Below the pieces are notes generated by a model that was given only the letters and a program-made list of their open reading frames with translations, searched no databases and was not told the DNA's origin. From contig OZ234496.1 of NCBI GenBank assembly GCA_965153455.1, positions 1-64,000 on the forward strand: 64,000 nt of DNA, in the 5' to 3' direction. Shown one piece after another: positions 10,820 through 20,949 of the stretch; position 1 is the stretch's first letter; the number at the start of each line of letters is the position of its first letter. Origin of the DNA: Sphagnum compactum. Lineage: Eukaryota; Bryophyta; Sphagnopsida; Sphagnales. The translations under genes were made by a program, and so were the position numbers.

Positions 10820-11692
10820 GTGGCGGCCCTCAAAACGGGGGCCTCCAAAGGTGAAAGGTTTCAACCGGCCAAGCTCGGGAATTTCGATGGTGCCCGAGAC
10901 CGTAAGGTGGTGGATGCTTGGCTTGCGGAAATGGATGATTATATCCATGCCACCAAGGTTGGACGGAATTCCGCCGTGGAGCTTGCCCAATCCTACTTGA
11001 AAGGCTATGCCGCCACATGGTGGCGGACGGTGAGACAAGAGGAGGGCAAGAACCATGGCTATACGTGGGAGTTTTTCAAGGATCGCATTGAGGCGGAGTT
11101 CATTCCGAGAAACTCCGACTACATTTCTAGGTGCAAACTCCGCGACCTTGTGAATGCCACAAATGAAAATTTGAGGCAATATGTGAGGGCCTATTCCGAA
11201 CTCATGTTGGAAATCCGGCACATGCACGAGTTGGATCGTGTGTGCCAATTCGTGATGGGACTTCCGACTTGGGCCAAGCGAAAGCTTGAGGAGAGTTGGC
11301 CTGCCTCATTATCCGAGGCCATCACGAAAGTGGAGAACTTCTCGGATGTGGGGTGGAGCGACAAATCCGGGTTCAAGAAGGACAACAAGTTCCTTCACAA
11401 AAAGCCCAGGCATGAGGGGGAATGGAACCGGGGGCAAGGTAGCCCAACCAAGGATAAGCCAAAACAATTCCAAGGCTCAGGGTTCAAGCCAAAAGGTAGC
11501 TTCGTGAAAAAAGGGGCTCCTTTCAAAGGGAGCCAAACCAAGGGAGACTTTGGAGCAAAGCCCAAGGGTGCATGTTTCAATTGCAACGAGGTGGGGCATT
11601 ACTCCAAAGATTGTCCCAAATCCAAAACGGGGGTTGGGAGCTCTAAGGTACTTGCTCTCAATGCCACTTTAGCCCAACCGGAATGCAATTGA
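10820..11692 (+). pseudogene. Element C gag (5'-truncated, premature TGA)
   Basis: This carries the gag core ([10 protein letters not shown]) and a CCHC zinc knuckle ([14 protein letters not shown]). It ends at TGA (11690-11692), where element B has an Arg codon in an otherwise matching context, so a CGA-to-TGA change is likely. The frame is also open backwards into the antisense LTR of element B, but that part is LTR sequence read by chance, so I start at 10820. Confidence 0.88.
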
Positions 11693-14600
11693 CTTATATT
11701 CTTGAAAGGGAAGATTGCTAAACGAGAAATCTTATGTCTTTTGGACACAGGGGCCTCCCACAACTTCATAACTTGGGAGAGCGCCGAAAGGATGGACCTC
11801 CACTTGGAGGAGCTCAAGGCACCCATTGAGGTGCATTTCGCGGATGGGGTTCCCCATCCAACTACACTACAAGCAAAGGGAGTGCCTCTCCAATTGGGAA
11901 ATTAGAGAGGAAAGGTGGACTTGTTGGTTTCCACCTTGGGTGGAATGGATTGCGTTCTCGAAATGGAGTTCATCACCCAAAACAATGTGCTCATAGAAGG
12001 GCACAATAGGTTGGTTAGAATCCCATCTAAAAGTGGGATTGTGCGAGTTAAGGCACATGAGTTGCCTTGTGTGGGTGGTTCAACCATCCACTTCATGTTA
12101 GGAAAAGCTTGGGAAAGAGAATGCGTGGGGGGTTTCGGCATGATGTGTGTCATGCGGGTGTGTTGGACGAATATGAGCCCAAGGAAGCCACCAAGTTGGT
12201 GACTTCCGCCAAGTGCATAAAGCAAGTCTTACAAGAGTTCCTGGATGTGATGCCCGAAGACTTGCCCGAAGACTTGCCCCCGAGAAGACGAGTTGATCAT
12301 GCGATTGAAGTGATACCGGGAGTGGAACCGCCCGCCAAGGCCCCATATAGAATGAGCCACGAGGAGTTGAAGGAACTCAAGGTTCAACTTGAGGAACTCC
12401 TCGCGAAAGGTTACATCAAACCAAGCAAATCACCATATGGGGCACCCGTCCTTTTTGTGCATAAGAAGGATGGGACTTTGAGGATGTGTGTGGATTATAG
12501 AGCACTCAATAAGGCAACGGTGAAAAACTGTTATCCTTTACCTCGCATCGATGATCTATTTGATCGTCTCTCGGGAGCCAAGGTTTTTAGTAGAATTGAT
12601 CTACGTTCAGGATATTATCAAATAAGGATCGCGGAAGGGGACGAAGAAAAGACCGCTTATCGCACAAGGTATGGGTCATACGAGTTCTTGGTGATGCCCT
12701 TTGGGCTCACCAATGCACCCACAACATTTTGCACCCTCATGAATGACATTTTCCGCGAATGGCTTGATGATTTTGTGGTCGTCTACATAGACGACATTTT
12801 GATTTATAGTAGCTCCATGGAGGAGCATGCGGAGCACCTTCGCAAGGTGTTCCAAAGGCTAAGGGAAAACAAGTTGTATGCCAAGCTTGAGAAGTGCGAA
12901 TTTGGGGTGACGGAAGTGGATTTCCTTGGGCATAGGATAACTCAAGATGGTTTGATGATGGATGATCACAAGGTCAAGGCGATTTTGGATTGGGAGCCGC
13001 CTAACTCGGTTCCCGCCTTGAGATCCTTTTTAGGATTGGCCTCCTATTATCGCAAGTTCATAAAGAACTTTACGAGAATAGCGGCCCCTTTGACAAACCT
13101 CTTGAAGAAGTCCGCCGTCACTTATGATTGGGACGAAACCTTTGGAACGTTGAAGGGCATTTTGGTGAAGGCGCCGGTGTTGAAGTTGCCCGACTTTGAC
13201 AAGGAGTTTGAAATCCATTCCGACGCCTCCGACTTTGCAATTGGGGGTGTCATAGTGCAAGATGGAAGACCGATGGCCTTTGAAAGCAAGAAGTTGAGTG
13301 AGACGGAGCGAAGGTGGCCAACTCATGAGAAGGAAATGTGGGCGGTCATACATTGTCTCAAGACTTGGGGCCATTACATAGGCTCCAAAGATGTGGTGGT
13401 GTGGACCGACAATGTGACCTTGAAGTACTTCGCAACTCAACCCAAGTTGTCATCAAAACAACAAAGGTGGCAAAACACGTTGGCCTTGTTCAATGTGGAC
13501 ATCCGGCACAAGCCGGGAAAGGAGAACATAGTCCCCGATGCTTTGAGTCGGAAACACCAACTTAGAGTGGTGTATGTGGGAGAGTCGGAACTTCAAAAGG
13601 AAGTTAGATTAGCAAACCGCCGGGATGCTTTTGCCAAGGAGGCAAGGCAAAGCATCCAAAATGGAGCCAAGTCCCACTTCCACTTGAAAAATGGATTGCT
13701 ATGGTACAAGCAAAACCGACTCTATGTGCCGGAAGGGAAAATTAGGGACACACTTTTGAAGGAATGTCACGATGGACCGCTTGCGGGCCATGGTGGTGCA
13801 AAGCGCACCACAACATTCCTAAAGAAGTCCTACTATTGGCCCAACTTGAAGGATGATGCGGAGGAGTACGTGAAGACTTGTTTAACTTGTCAACAAAACC
13901 GGACCCTCAACAAGAAGCAAGCGGGTTTGTTGCAACCTTTGCCAATTCCCGAAGGGCCGTGAGAAAGTGTGTCAATGGACTTTATGGTAAGTTTGCCCCT
14001 TTCAAAAGGGTTCGAGGCCATCATGGTTGTGGTGGATCGATTTAGCAAAATGGCACACTTCATTCCCACAAAGGATGAAGCCACGGCTCAAGAGACGGGG
14101 AGGTTATTCTTCTCCCACATTTTCAAGCATCATGGCCTTCCAAAGGACATAGTGTCGGATCGGGATCCAAAGTTCACGAGTAAGTTTTGGAGGGCCTTGT
14201 GGAAGCGAATGGGGTCGGAACTCAAAATGAACACTTCATTCCGCCCCCAAACCGATGGACAAACCGAGAGGGTGAACTTGGTGATCCAACAATTCCTAAG
14301 GAATTATGTGGCGGCGGATCAACAAAATTGGGTGGATCATTTGGAGTTAGCCGAGTTTTGTTACAACAACTCGGTACACTCCGCAACGGGATCCACCCCA
14401 TTCCAAATGGTGACGGGCAAGTCACCAATTGTGCCCATGACTTGGGCCGCACAAGGACAACCTTCGATTGATGCAAGTGAGGAAGTGCCAATGGTCACAC
14501 AACTTGATGAAGAAAGAAAGCGCTTGTGGGAGTTGGCAAAAGCCAACTTGGAAAAGGCGCACAAAAGGTACAAGGATTTTGCGGACAAGTCCCGACGAGA

Positions 14601-15060
14601 GGTGAAGTTTCAAGAAGGAGACGAGGTGTGGTTGAACATAAAGAACTTCCGGTTGCCCGAAGGGTTAAGTCATAAGTTTATGGGCCCATATGCGGGTCCA
14701 TTCAAAGTATTGGAAAAGAAACTTTCCGACACTTATAAGTTAGAACTTCCGGAAAATCTTAGAGTTCATCCCACATTTCATGTTTCCCTTTTGAAGCCGG
14801 TCTCCCGCGACACCTCAAGGCTTAATAGAGAGCATCATTCAAGGCCTCCACCGGACTTGGTTCATAATGAACCAGAGTTTGAGGTAGAGGCCGTGCTTAA
14901 ATCGAGGCAACTTAGAGGGCGAGAGCGGGAATACTTAGTTAAGTGGAAAGGTTACCATGCAATAGAGGCTTCTTGGGTGAATGAATCCGACATGGAACAT
15001 GCCCAAGAAGCCATAGAAGAATTCCACACTAGACCGGCGAAGAAAAGACGAAGAGCGTGA
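11693..15060 (+). pseudogene. Element C protease-pol-chromodomain with stops and a frameshift
   Basis: The order is protease (LLDTGAS), RT with YIDD near 12790, RNase H, integrase with zinc finger and DDE core, and a C-terminal chromodomain (EYLVKWKGY). Compared with A and B the lesions are: TAG at 11903-11905 replacing Trp, a one-base insertion near 12160 just upstream of LDEYEPKEA, a 12-base in-frame deletion near 13135 in the RNase H lead-in, and TGA at 13960-13962 replacing Trp. Outside these the alignment with A is close throughout. It is not functional as it stands. Confidence 0.92.
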
Positions 15061-15839
15061 TGAGGACATCACCTTTCTTTTAGAGGGGGAGAGTTTCATA
15101 AAATGTATCACATCAAGTTGCAAGTGAAATAAAAAGGGCTTTAAAACTTCCAAGAGATTGTATCATGAAAAATTTGTTAAGGCAAATAGGGTTGTGACAT
15201 GGACAAATAGAACTCTCTTGCGTAGGCCCAAATCAAAATCGGACTCCTACTTTGGGGTTGAGGAAACTTGGCCCCAAAAGAGGAGGCAAGCAAGGTGAGC
15301 TTGCGGGGACATGCACATGCTTTAAGTGCATCCCAAAGGGTTGGTTGGTAGTGTGGCCAACGCGGGAAGTCATGACCCCGCTCGCATACTTTAAGTGTAG
15401 TTTGGGACTTGGGTTTGGCAAACCTAAGTGTTCTTTCTCGTACCTTGATAAGCAAATCTTTTAGTTAAGACTTGGTTGTTGTGACCAAGGCGCGAGATAG
15501 GGAAAGGAGTCATGTTAAGTAGCTTAGGTCAAGAGTAGACTTGACTTAAGTCCTTATGAAGGGAAGGATGGAAAAAGGTTCCTCCCAAATGAGGGCTTCG
15601 TCAATTAGACTAGTTTAGTCTTTTGACGAAGTAAAGAAAGAGGGTTCCCTACAAGACCTTCTTGGACTTGTCAAGAAAGTGTTGGAATCTTGGGGACGCC
15701 TAAGTTAGCTTGAGACAAGGTCCCAGCCGCAAAGAGTCGGCAAATGGCCAAGGATCCAAAAGAAAGCAATTGCAATTGTATGAAGGAAAATTCTAAGTGT
15801 CAATGAGGACATTGACCTCTTTCTTCTAGTGGGGGAGAG
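15061..15839 (+). other. Element C 3' untranslated region and polypurine tract
   Basis: This is the counterpart of 5066-5852, with the same blocks in the same order and no convincing reading frame. The polypurine tract GGGGGAGAG is at 15831-15839, directly before the LTR. Confidence 0.8.
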
Positions 15840-16659
15840 TGTCGCAACCCCACTTTGTCCAAGTGTGGGGGTGAAGCCCAACACTTGGAAAAGTTGGAGG
15901 TTAAGAGTCCTCCAGGACTCCCGAATGTTCAGAGCTCGACAGCAAGGGGCAAAACACCTCGCATTGGGGTGTTCTTGGTGTCATTGGAAAGGTCTTGAAA
16001 CGTAGATATCGAAAATGGCCTCGCATTGGCCATTTGGACATCTGCAGCCCAAGTTATGGGCAAAAGAAGGGCCGGGAGTCAAACTGGCAGTTTGACTCCC
16101 GACCACTAAAAGTCGGGAATCGACCCTTTCCCGACGTCGCCTCAGGGAGTGCGACATGGCGTTGGAAAGATCGCGACGAGGGTTACAACTTTTGTTCAGA
16201 CCTTGTCCCGATCGGACTTCAGAATCGGGAGTTATGATCGTTCAAAGTCCTGGGAGTCCCGCCGGGACAATTTCGGGACTCCATTTCGGGAGTCCCAACA
16301 AAATGTGCCATTTGGATGTAGCCTCCGTGGTGAGTTGCAGAGATAACTATAAGGGGGAAGGTGGTGGCTTCCCCCAAGTCCGGGCCGTGGTGAGTCAAGT
16401 AGTCCGAAGTGCCCGTGGCTTGTCCCAACACCCAAGGGTGTTCCCGAATGTGAACTAACCCATTTGTGGTTGGTTTTGGATGCAGATTCGTGCTTGATCT
16501 ACTAGTCCATCTTCCTAGTCTAATCCCGGGGCTTCCAACTCGACCCTCTACCCCTTTCTAGAGTTGGAAGTCGGGAGTGTGCCCTTTGGTCCCCATTTTC
16601 CGCAACTTCACATTGGTGAACCCTCAAGTGGGTTCACCCCGGGACCAAGGAGCGCGTCA
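15840..16659 (+). repeat. 3' LTR of element C (diverged, short form)
   Basis: It begins TGTCGCAACC and ends GCGCGTCA; at 820 bases it is shorter than the roughly 950-1010 of the others. The first 60 bases differ from the A-type LTR and the 24-base CCCGGGAG array is absent, while the central modules and the TATA-like ACTATAAG remain recognisable. The bases after it (GACGC) are the presumed target duplication; the partner is lost. Confidence 0.9.
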
Positions 16660-17641
16660 GACGCGCGCGTGACTGTTCTTCGCCACGGCTTGTTTGGAGG
16701 GACTTGTTGTCGTCAATGAGGTTCTGTCACAAGCTCGGTGTGTGTGCTTGCTGCTGCTGGAGATGTCCTGACCTAGCAGCAGCAGCAGCAGTAGCAGCAA
16801 CATCAAACAGAAGCTAGTGCTGTAGCTGTAAATGCTGCAGCAGCAGCCAGAATGTGTTTTGCAATGAAGAGCTCAAGCTCTCTCCCCCCTATCTCTACTG
16901 TGTGCACTGCAGCAGCAGTGCTTGGAAGTTTTGAAGCATGGCGGGATTCATCTAATGATAGAGTCTAGAAATCTTTACAGCTCAGTGGTATTTTTTAGGA
17001 ATTTTAGTTTTTAGCCAAAGTGGGGATCATGCATATTAGGAAGATGTAGAAAAAGTGACAATCATTCCAAGGAAGATTTAGCCAGATCTGGCTATAAACC
17101 ATATGTAAAGCACAGAACTTTAATCATCCTTCTATATTTTTGGTTACACACTAAAAAAATAAATAAACAATCTTGTAGTATTTTTTCCCTCATTTTTGGC
17201 GATTGAAAAACCTCTAAAATCAGTTCATTTTCAAACTTCTAATTTGATTTTGTCTTTTCGACGAAATTTCGCTCATAACAAAACAACGCTGGGACTCCTC
17301 CATCTATATAACATACTGCAGTGAGCAAACTGCAAAGAGGGGGGAAAGACATGAAGAAGAAGAACCGGAAAGCCTAGCACAAGCGAATATACGATGAATT
17401 GCTTGAATTTGCTGTACATGAGGAAAGATCTAGCCCGTAAAGCTCTTCAGCAGCTGTGTGTTTTCAGAAGGACCTAAAGTCATTACATAAATCGAGCTCA
17501 TGTTGTGTAGCCGATTGTTTTATTACTCATTTTGTCTGGCTGACTGAGTTCTACTAGATATCCAACACTTTGGAATTTCGGCTCTTCCAAAGAGGCGAAG
17601 AAAAAAGGGGAATTTAATCCAGCACCAGGAGTATCCGAGTC
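16660..17641. other. Spacer between the TE nest and LRR copy 1, with a CAG microsatellite
   Basis: Base composition changes sharply to AT-rich within this stretch. A (CAG)n/(GCA)n run lies at 16774-16800, with shorter CTG/CAG runs at about 16750 and 16833. The last 150 or so bases (from about 17500) align with the region upstream of copy 3 (from about 46065), so the gene duplication included part of the 5' flank. I see no gene. Confidence 0.7.
17500..17641 (+). promoter_or_regulatory. Conserved 5' flank of LRR-RLK copy 1
   Basis: Blocks here (ATCGAGCTCATGTTG, GTAGCCGATTGTT, TAGATATCCAACACTTTGG) recur in the same order before copy 3 (46065-46201). This is shared upstream sequence, probably 5' UTR and proximal promoter. 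Shared ancestry alone would also explain it, so a regulatory role is inference. Confidence 0.4.
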
Positions 17642-19290
17642 ATGAAGCTTGTTCTTTTTGCACTTGTATTGATGTCCATCGCTGTCTCCAGCTATTGCTA
17701 TTACGTCATTTGCTACGAAGACGAATGTAAGATTCTCAACACGTTGATTATGCAGCCTACGTTAATTACTTTCAAGATATATACATACTGCAGCAGCTTG
17801 GTTTTTCAATTGTAAGAATGTGATGGTGACTCCAGTCCAAGAATTTTTTGGGAAAAAAAATTCGAGGTGTTGAAGAATACTACATACATGTGCATAATGT
17901 TGTACCGTGTCTTCTGCTGCAGTGAATGCGTTGCGAGCCATTTTCGAGATTTGAACCAGAGCACTCCCAACATCCCTACAAACTTGCCTGGCTGGACTTC
18001 CAATACGAGTGTCTTTCCTTGCTTCGCTGATGCTTGGAAAGGAGTACTTTGCATGCAATATCCCATCGTCAACTCTACCAACAAAATTAGTATTGTTGTT
18101 GGCTTGTAAGATTTCCTACTACCTACTACAACATCGTAAAGAAGTTTTCAAATTTTCTCCTTGCATTCACAAGGACCTCCCTAGTCAGAATGTCTCTTCA
18201 AAATAATAGAAGTGAACCTTCCATTTGCTTCAGATCCTAATTTGATTAGGAAAGAAACTGTTATAAGTTCCCAAAATTTGAAAAGTTCTTTCAAGAGCTT
18301 CAAGGAATATTGTTTCCGGGCTCTTCTTCGGTTTCCCTCCCAGTCTCATTGGGCCCTCAAAGTCAAGCAGAGCCTTAAAACAATAGGGAAAAGAACTTTT
18401 CCAAATTTGGGAACCTTACAAAAGTGGAACCTCCTTTCCAATATCGAATTAAGTACATCTCTTGTTGTTTAAGTAAATTCATTGACATGTTTCTCAATCC
18501 AGTACAAGTACATCCCTTCTTGGGTTTTTTGCAACCTGGATTGAAAAAACATGTCCAAACATCTACTTATTGGATTGATACAAACAGGAGTAGTGTGACC
18601 ATGTTATTCAATAGTATAAAACAAGTACGCTAAAAACTCTCTTGGGGTTAGACTACAATTCTTTCAGGGCTAGTTTAAGTTATAACAATAATATGAGGGT
18701 TGTGGTGGATGGGCAGAATTTTGGATGATGCTTCTATAGTGGGCACTTTGCCACCGGAGATAGGAGACCTGCAACACGCAACCCAGGGCTCACTGGTCCC
18801 ATTCCTGAAGAGATTAATAACTTGGCCACTTTGCAGATTTTGTAAGAAAATCTTCAATTATCAAACAACTTGGTTCTACTCCACAACAATTTGTTGAAAG
18901 TACATGTTATATGTAACTTGGCATTGAGTTGATAGATACATGGGCATATGTTAGGATTGACATTGACATTAATCTCAGCTGTTCCTAGTTGCTTGATTAT
19001 AATGTCATCTATTGCACAAACATTATATAATTTCTTAATTTCAAGTAAAAAAACAAAGACATAGGATGCATGTTTTGCACATCAATGATTGATGGTTTCA
19101 ATTTTTTTCTTCAATTTTTCCCTCCAGGTATTACATGATAACAATTTCAATGGAACCATTCCATAGTTCACAAACCTTGGGAACCTTCAAGAGTTGTAAG
19201 TTTAAATTTCTCTTTCAACAATCCATTTTGCTAGTGTGTGATGTTTGTGATACTTAATCACAATAACCTTGTAGTCAGATACTAATTTTA

Positions 19291-19383
19291 ACCCATTGTT
19301 GCTGTGTCTAGGGTTTGAGAACCCTTTCTAAACCCTAGACCCTAACGATGGAAACCTTGAACCCTAAACTAGCAACAGTGGGT
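19291..19383. repeat. Small inverted repeat in a copy 1 intron
   Basis: Arms of 13 bases (19291-19303 and 19371-19383, one mismatch) enclose short telomere-like CCCTAAA and TAGGGTTT pieces. The same element, more diverged, is in the corresponding intron of copy 3 (about 48451-48543), so it predates the gene duplication. It may be a tiny MITE-like foldback. Confidence 0.5.
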
Positions 19384-19938
19384 AATGGCCAAAAAATAAT
19401 TCCTGGGGAGAGTAGTATTTGGATGAAAGGCTGAGAATGTCATCTCACAACATATATAGATAACATAGTTAGATGGAATATGGTGTTTTGGGCACGGATG
19501 TAAAGCTACAAACAACACGTGAGAAATCCCAACTACATGATTTCAAAATATTCATTTCCTTGTATCTAACTTTGGGAAGAGGGGAGGAAAAAAAAGGTGA
19601 GTTTAGTTTTGGACTATATTAACTAAATTATAGATATATCTGCATGATGATGTATCTTCACACAAAGAATGTGAGGGGATGGAACTAATTTATTTTTGCT
19701 CATATTTTAGAGACTTAAGTGGGAATCAATTGACAGGGGACATCCCCAACCTTGGTGGCCTGACTTGGTTGCGAACTCTTAAACTGTCTGGAAATCAATT
19801 ATATGGGCCGGCTCCAGCATTCCTTGACAGCATCATATCACAAGGCCTTGCAAATCTAATAGCTCTAACAACCTTGTAAGATGAAGTTTCACCACCCAAG
19901 CAATGAAATGCGATTACCATGTTTTGTTTGGTGTATAT

Positions 19939-20949
19939 TGACGCACTCCCAAGTTCCTAGTGGACCCACTTGAGGGTCCAAGTATGTGGCAATGCGGAAG
20001 GAGTTGGAACTTGGAGCACGCTCCCGACTTCTAGCACTAGAGGGGGGGTGAGAGGGGTGTGCTAGAAGTCCCGGGATAGACTAGGAAGAATTGACAAGCT
20101 TATTCACTCACACGGGCCTGCACACAACCCACACAAAGTGGTTAGTGCATAGTTGGAGCACCTTTGGTGCTAGGACGAGCCACGGGCAACACGGACACAC
20201 AAGACTCACCACGGCCCGGACTTGGGGGAAGCCACCACCTTCCCCCTTATAGTATACTCTGCAGCTCTCCACGGAGGCTACATCCAAATGGCTATTTTTC
20301 CCGGGACTCCCGCGTGGGAGTCCCGAAATCGCGCCAAATGGGACTCCCGCGACTTTGGAGCCCCATAACTTTGCGAGCAGACCTCGGATCGCGATGCGGT
20401 CTAAAGCAAAGTTGTAGCTCTCATCGAGAGCTTTCCAACGATATGTGGCACGTCCTCTGCAGCCTAGTATTTCGGGTCGATTCCCGACTTTTAGTGGTCG
20501 GGAGTCAAAACTGGCAGACTCCCGGGAATTCGACTCCCGATCCTTCTTTGGGCCATAACTTGTGTTTCAGATGTCCAAATGAGTAATGCGAGCCCATTTT
20601 AGATATCTACGCTTCAAGAGCTTTCCAATGATATAAAGAACGCCACAAGACATTGAGGTTTGACACCTGCAATTGCTCTCTGAAGTTTTGAGAGTCCACC
20701 GGGACTCCATCTCCCCAAAGTGGGAGTTGCCTTGGGAGTGTGAGTGTTCACTCCCTCACACTCCCTCACACTTTCTTACACTCCCGGGAGTGTGATGTGA
20801 CTCCCGGGCTTTCTCTTGCCTTGGCTCCCGGGCTTCCTCTTGGTTTAACTCCCGAGCTTCCTCTTGGTTTAACTCCCGGGCTTCCTCTTGGCCAGCAACC
20901 TTATAACCCCTTTGCCTTTGGTCCCGGGCCCAAAGCTAGGGTTGCGACA
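19939..20949 (-). mobile_element. Solo LTR in an intron of LRR copy 1
   Basis: This is a complete LTR of the element A family in minus orientation (1011 bases) with a perfect 5-base target duplication TATAT (19934-19938 and 20950-20954). Copy 3 has the matching uninterrupted intron sequence near 49030, which serves as an empty site. Four 24-base CCCGGGAG units are present, as in element A's LTR. Confidence 0.96.

Larger units (their letters stand above)
10820..16659 (+). mobile_element. Element C: oldest chromovirus of the nest, 5' part missing
   Basis: This runs from inside gag (first in-frame residues VAALK, matching VTALK in element B gag) through protease, RT, RNase H, integrase and chromodomain to a 3' LTR. 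Its left edge is the outer LTR tip of element B, so it was interrupted by B, and its own 5' LTR and gag start were lost with the chromosome end. Its LTR is the most diverged of the set and its coding region has several lesions, both consistent with being the earliest insertion. Confidence 0.92.

Noticed and set aside
17867-18109. Single-exon small genes at the LRR exons
   Set aside because: These open frames are individual exons of the LRR receptor copies extended by chance into introns.
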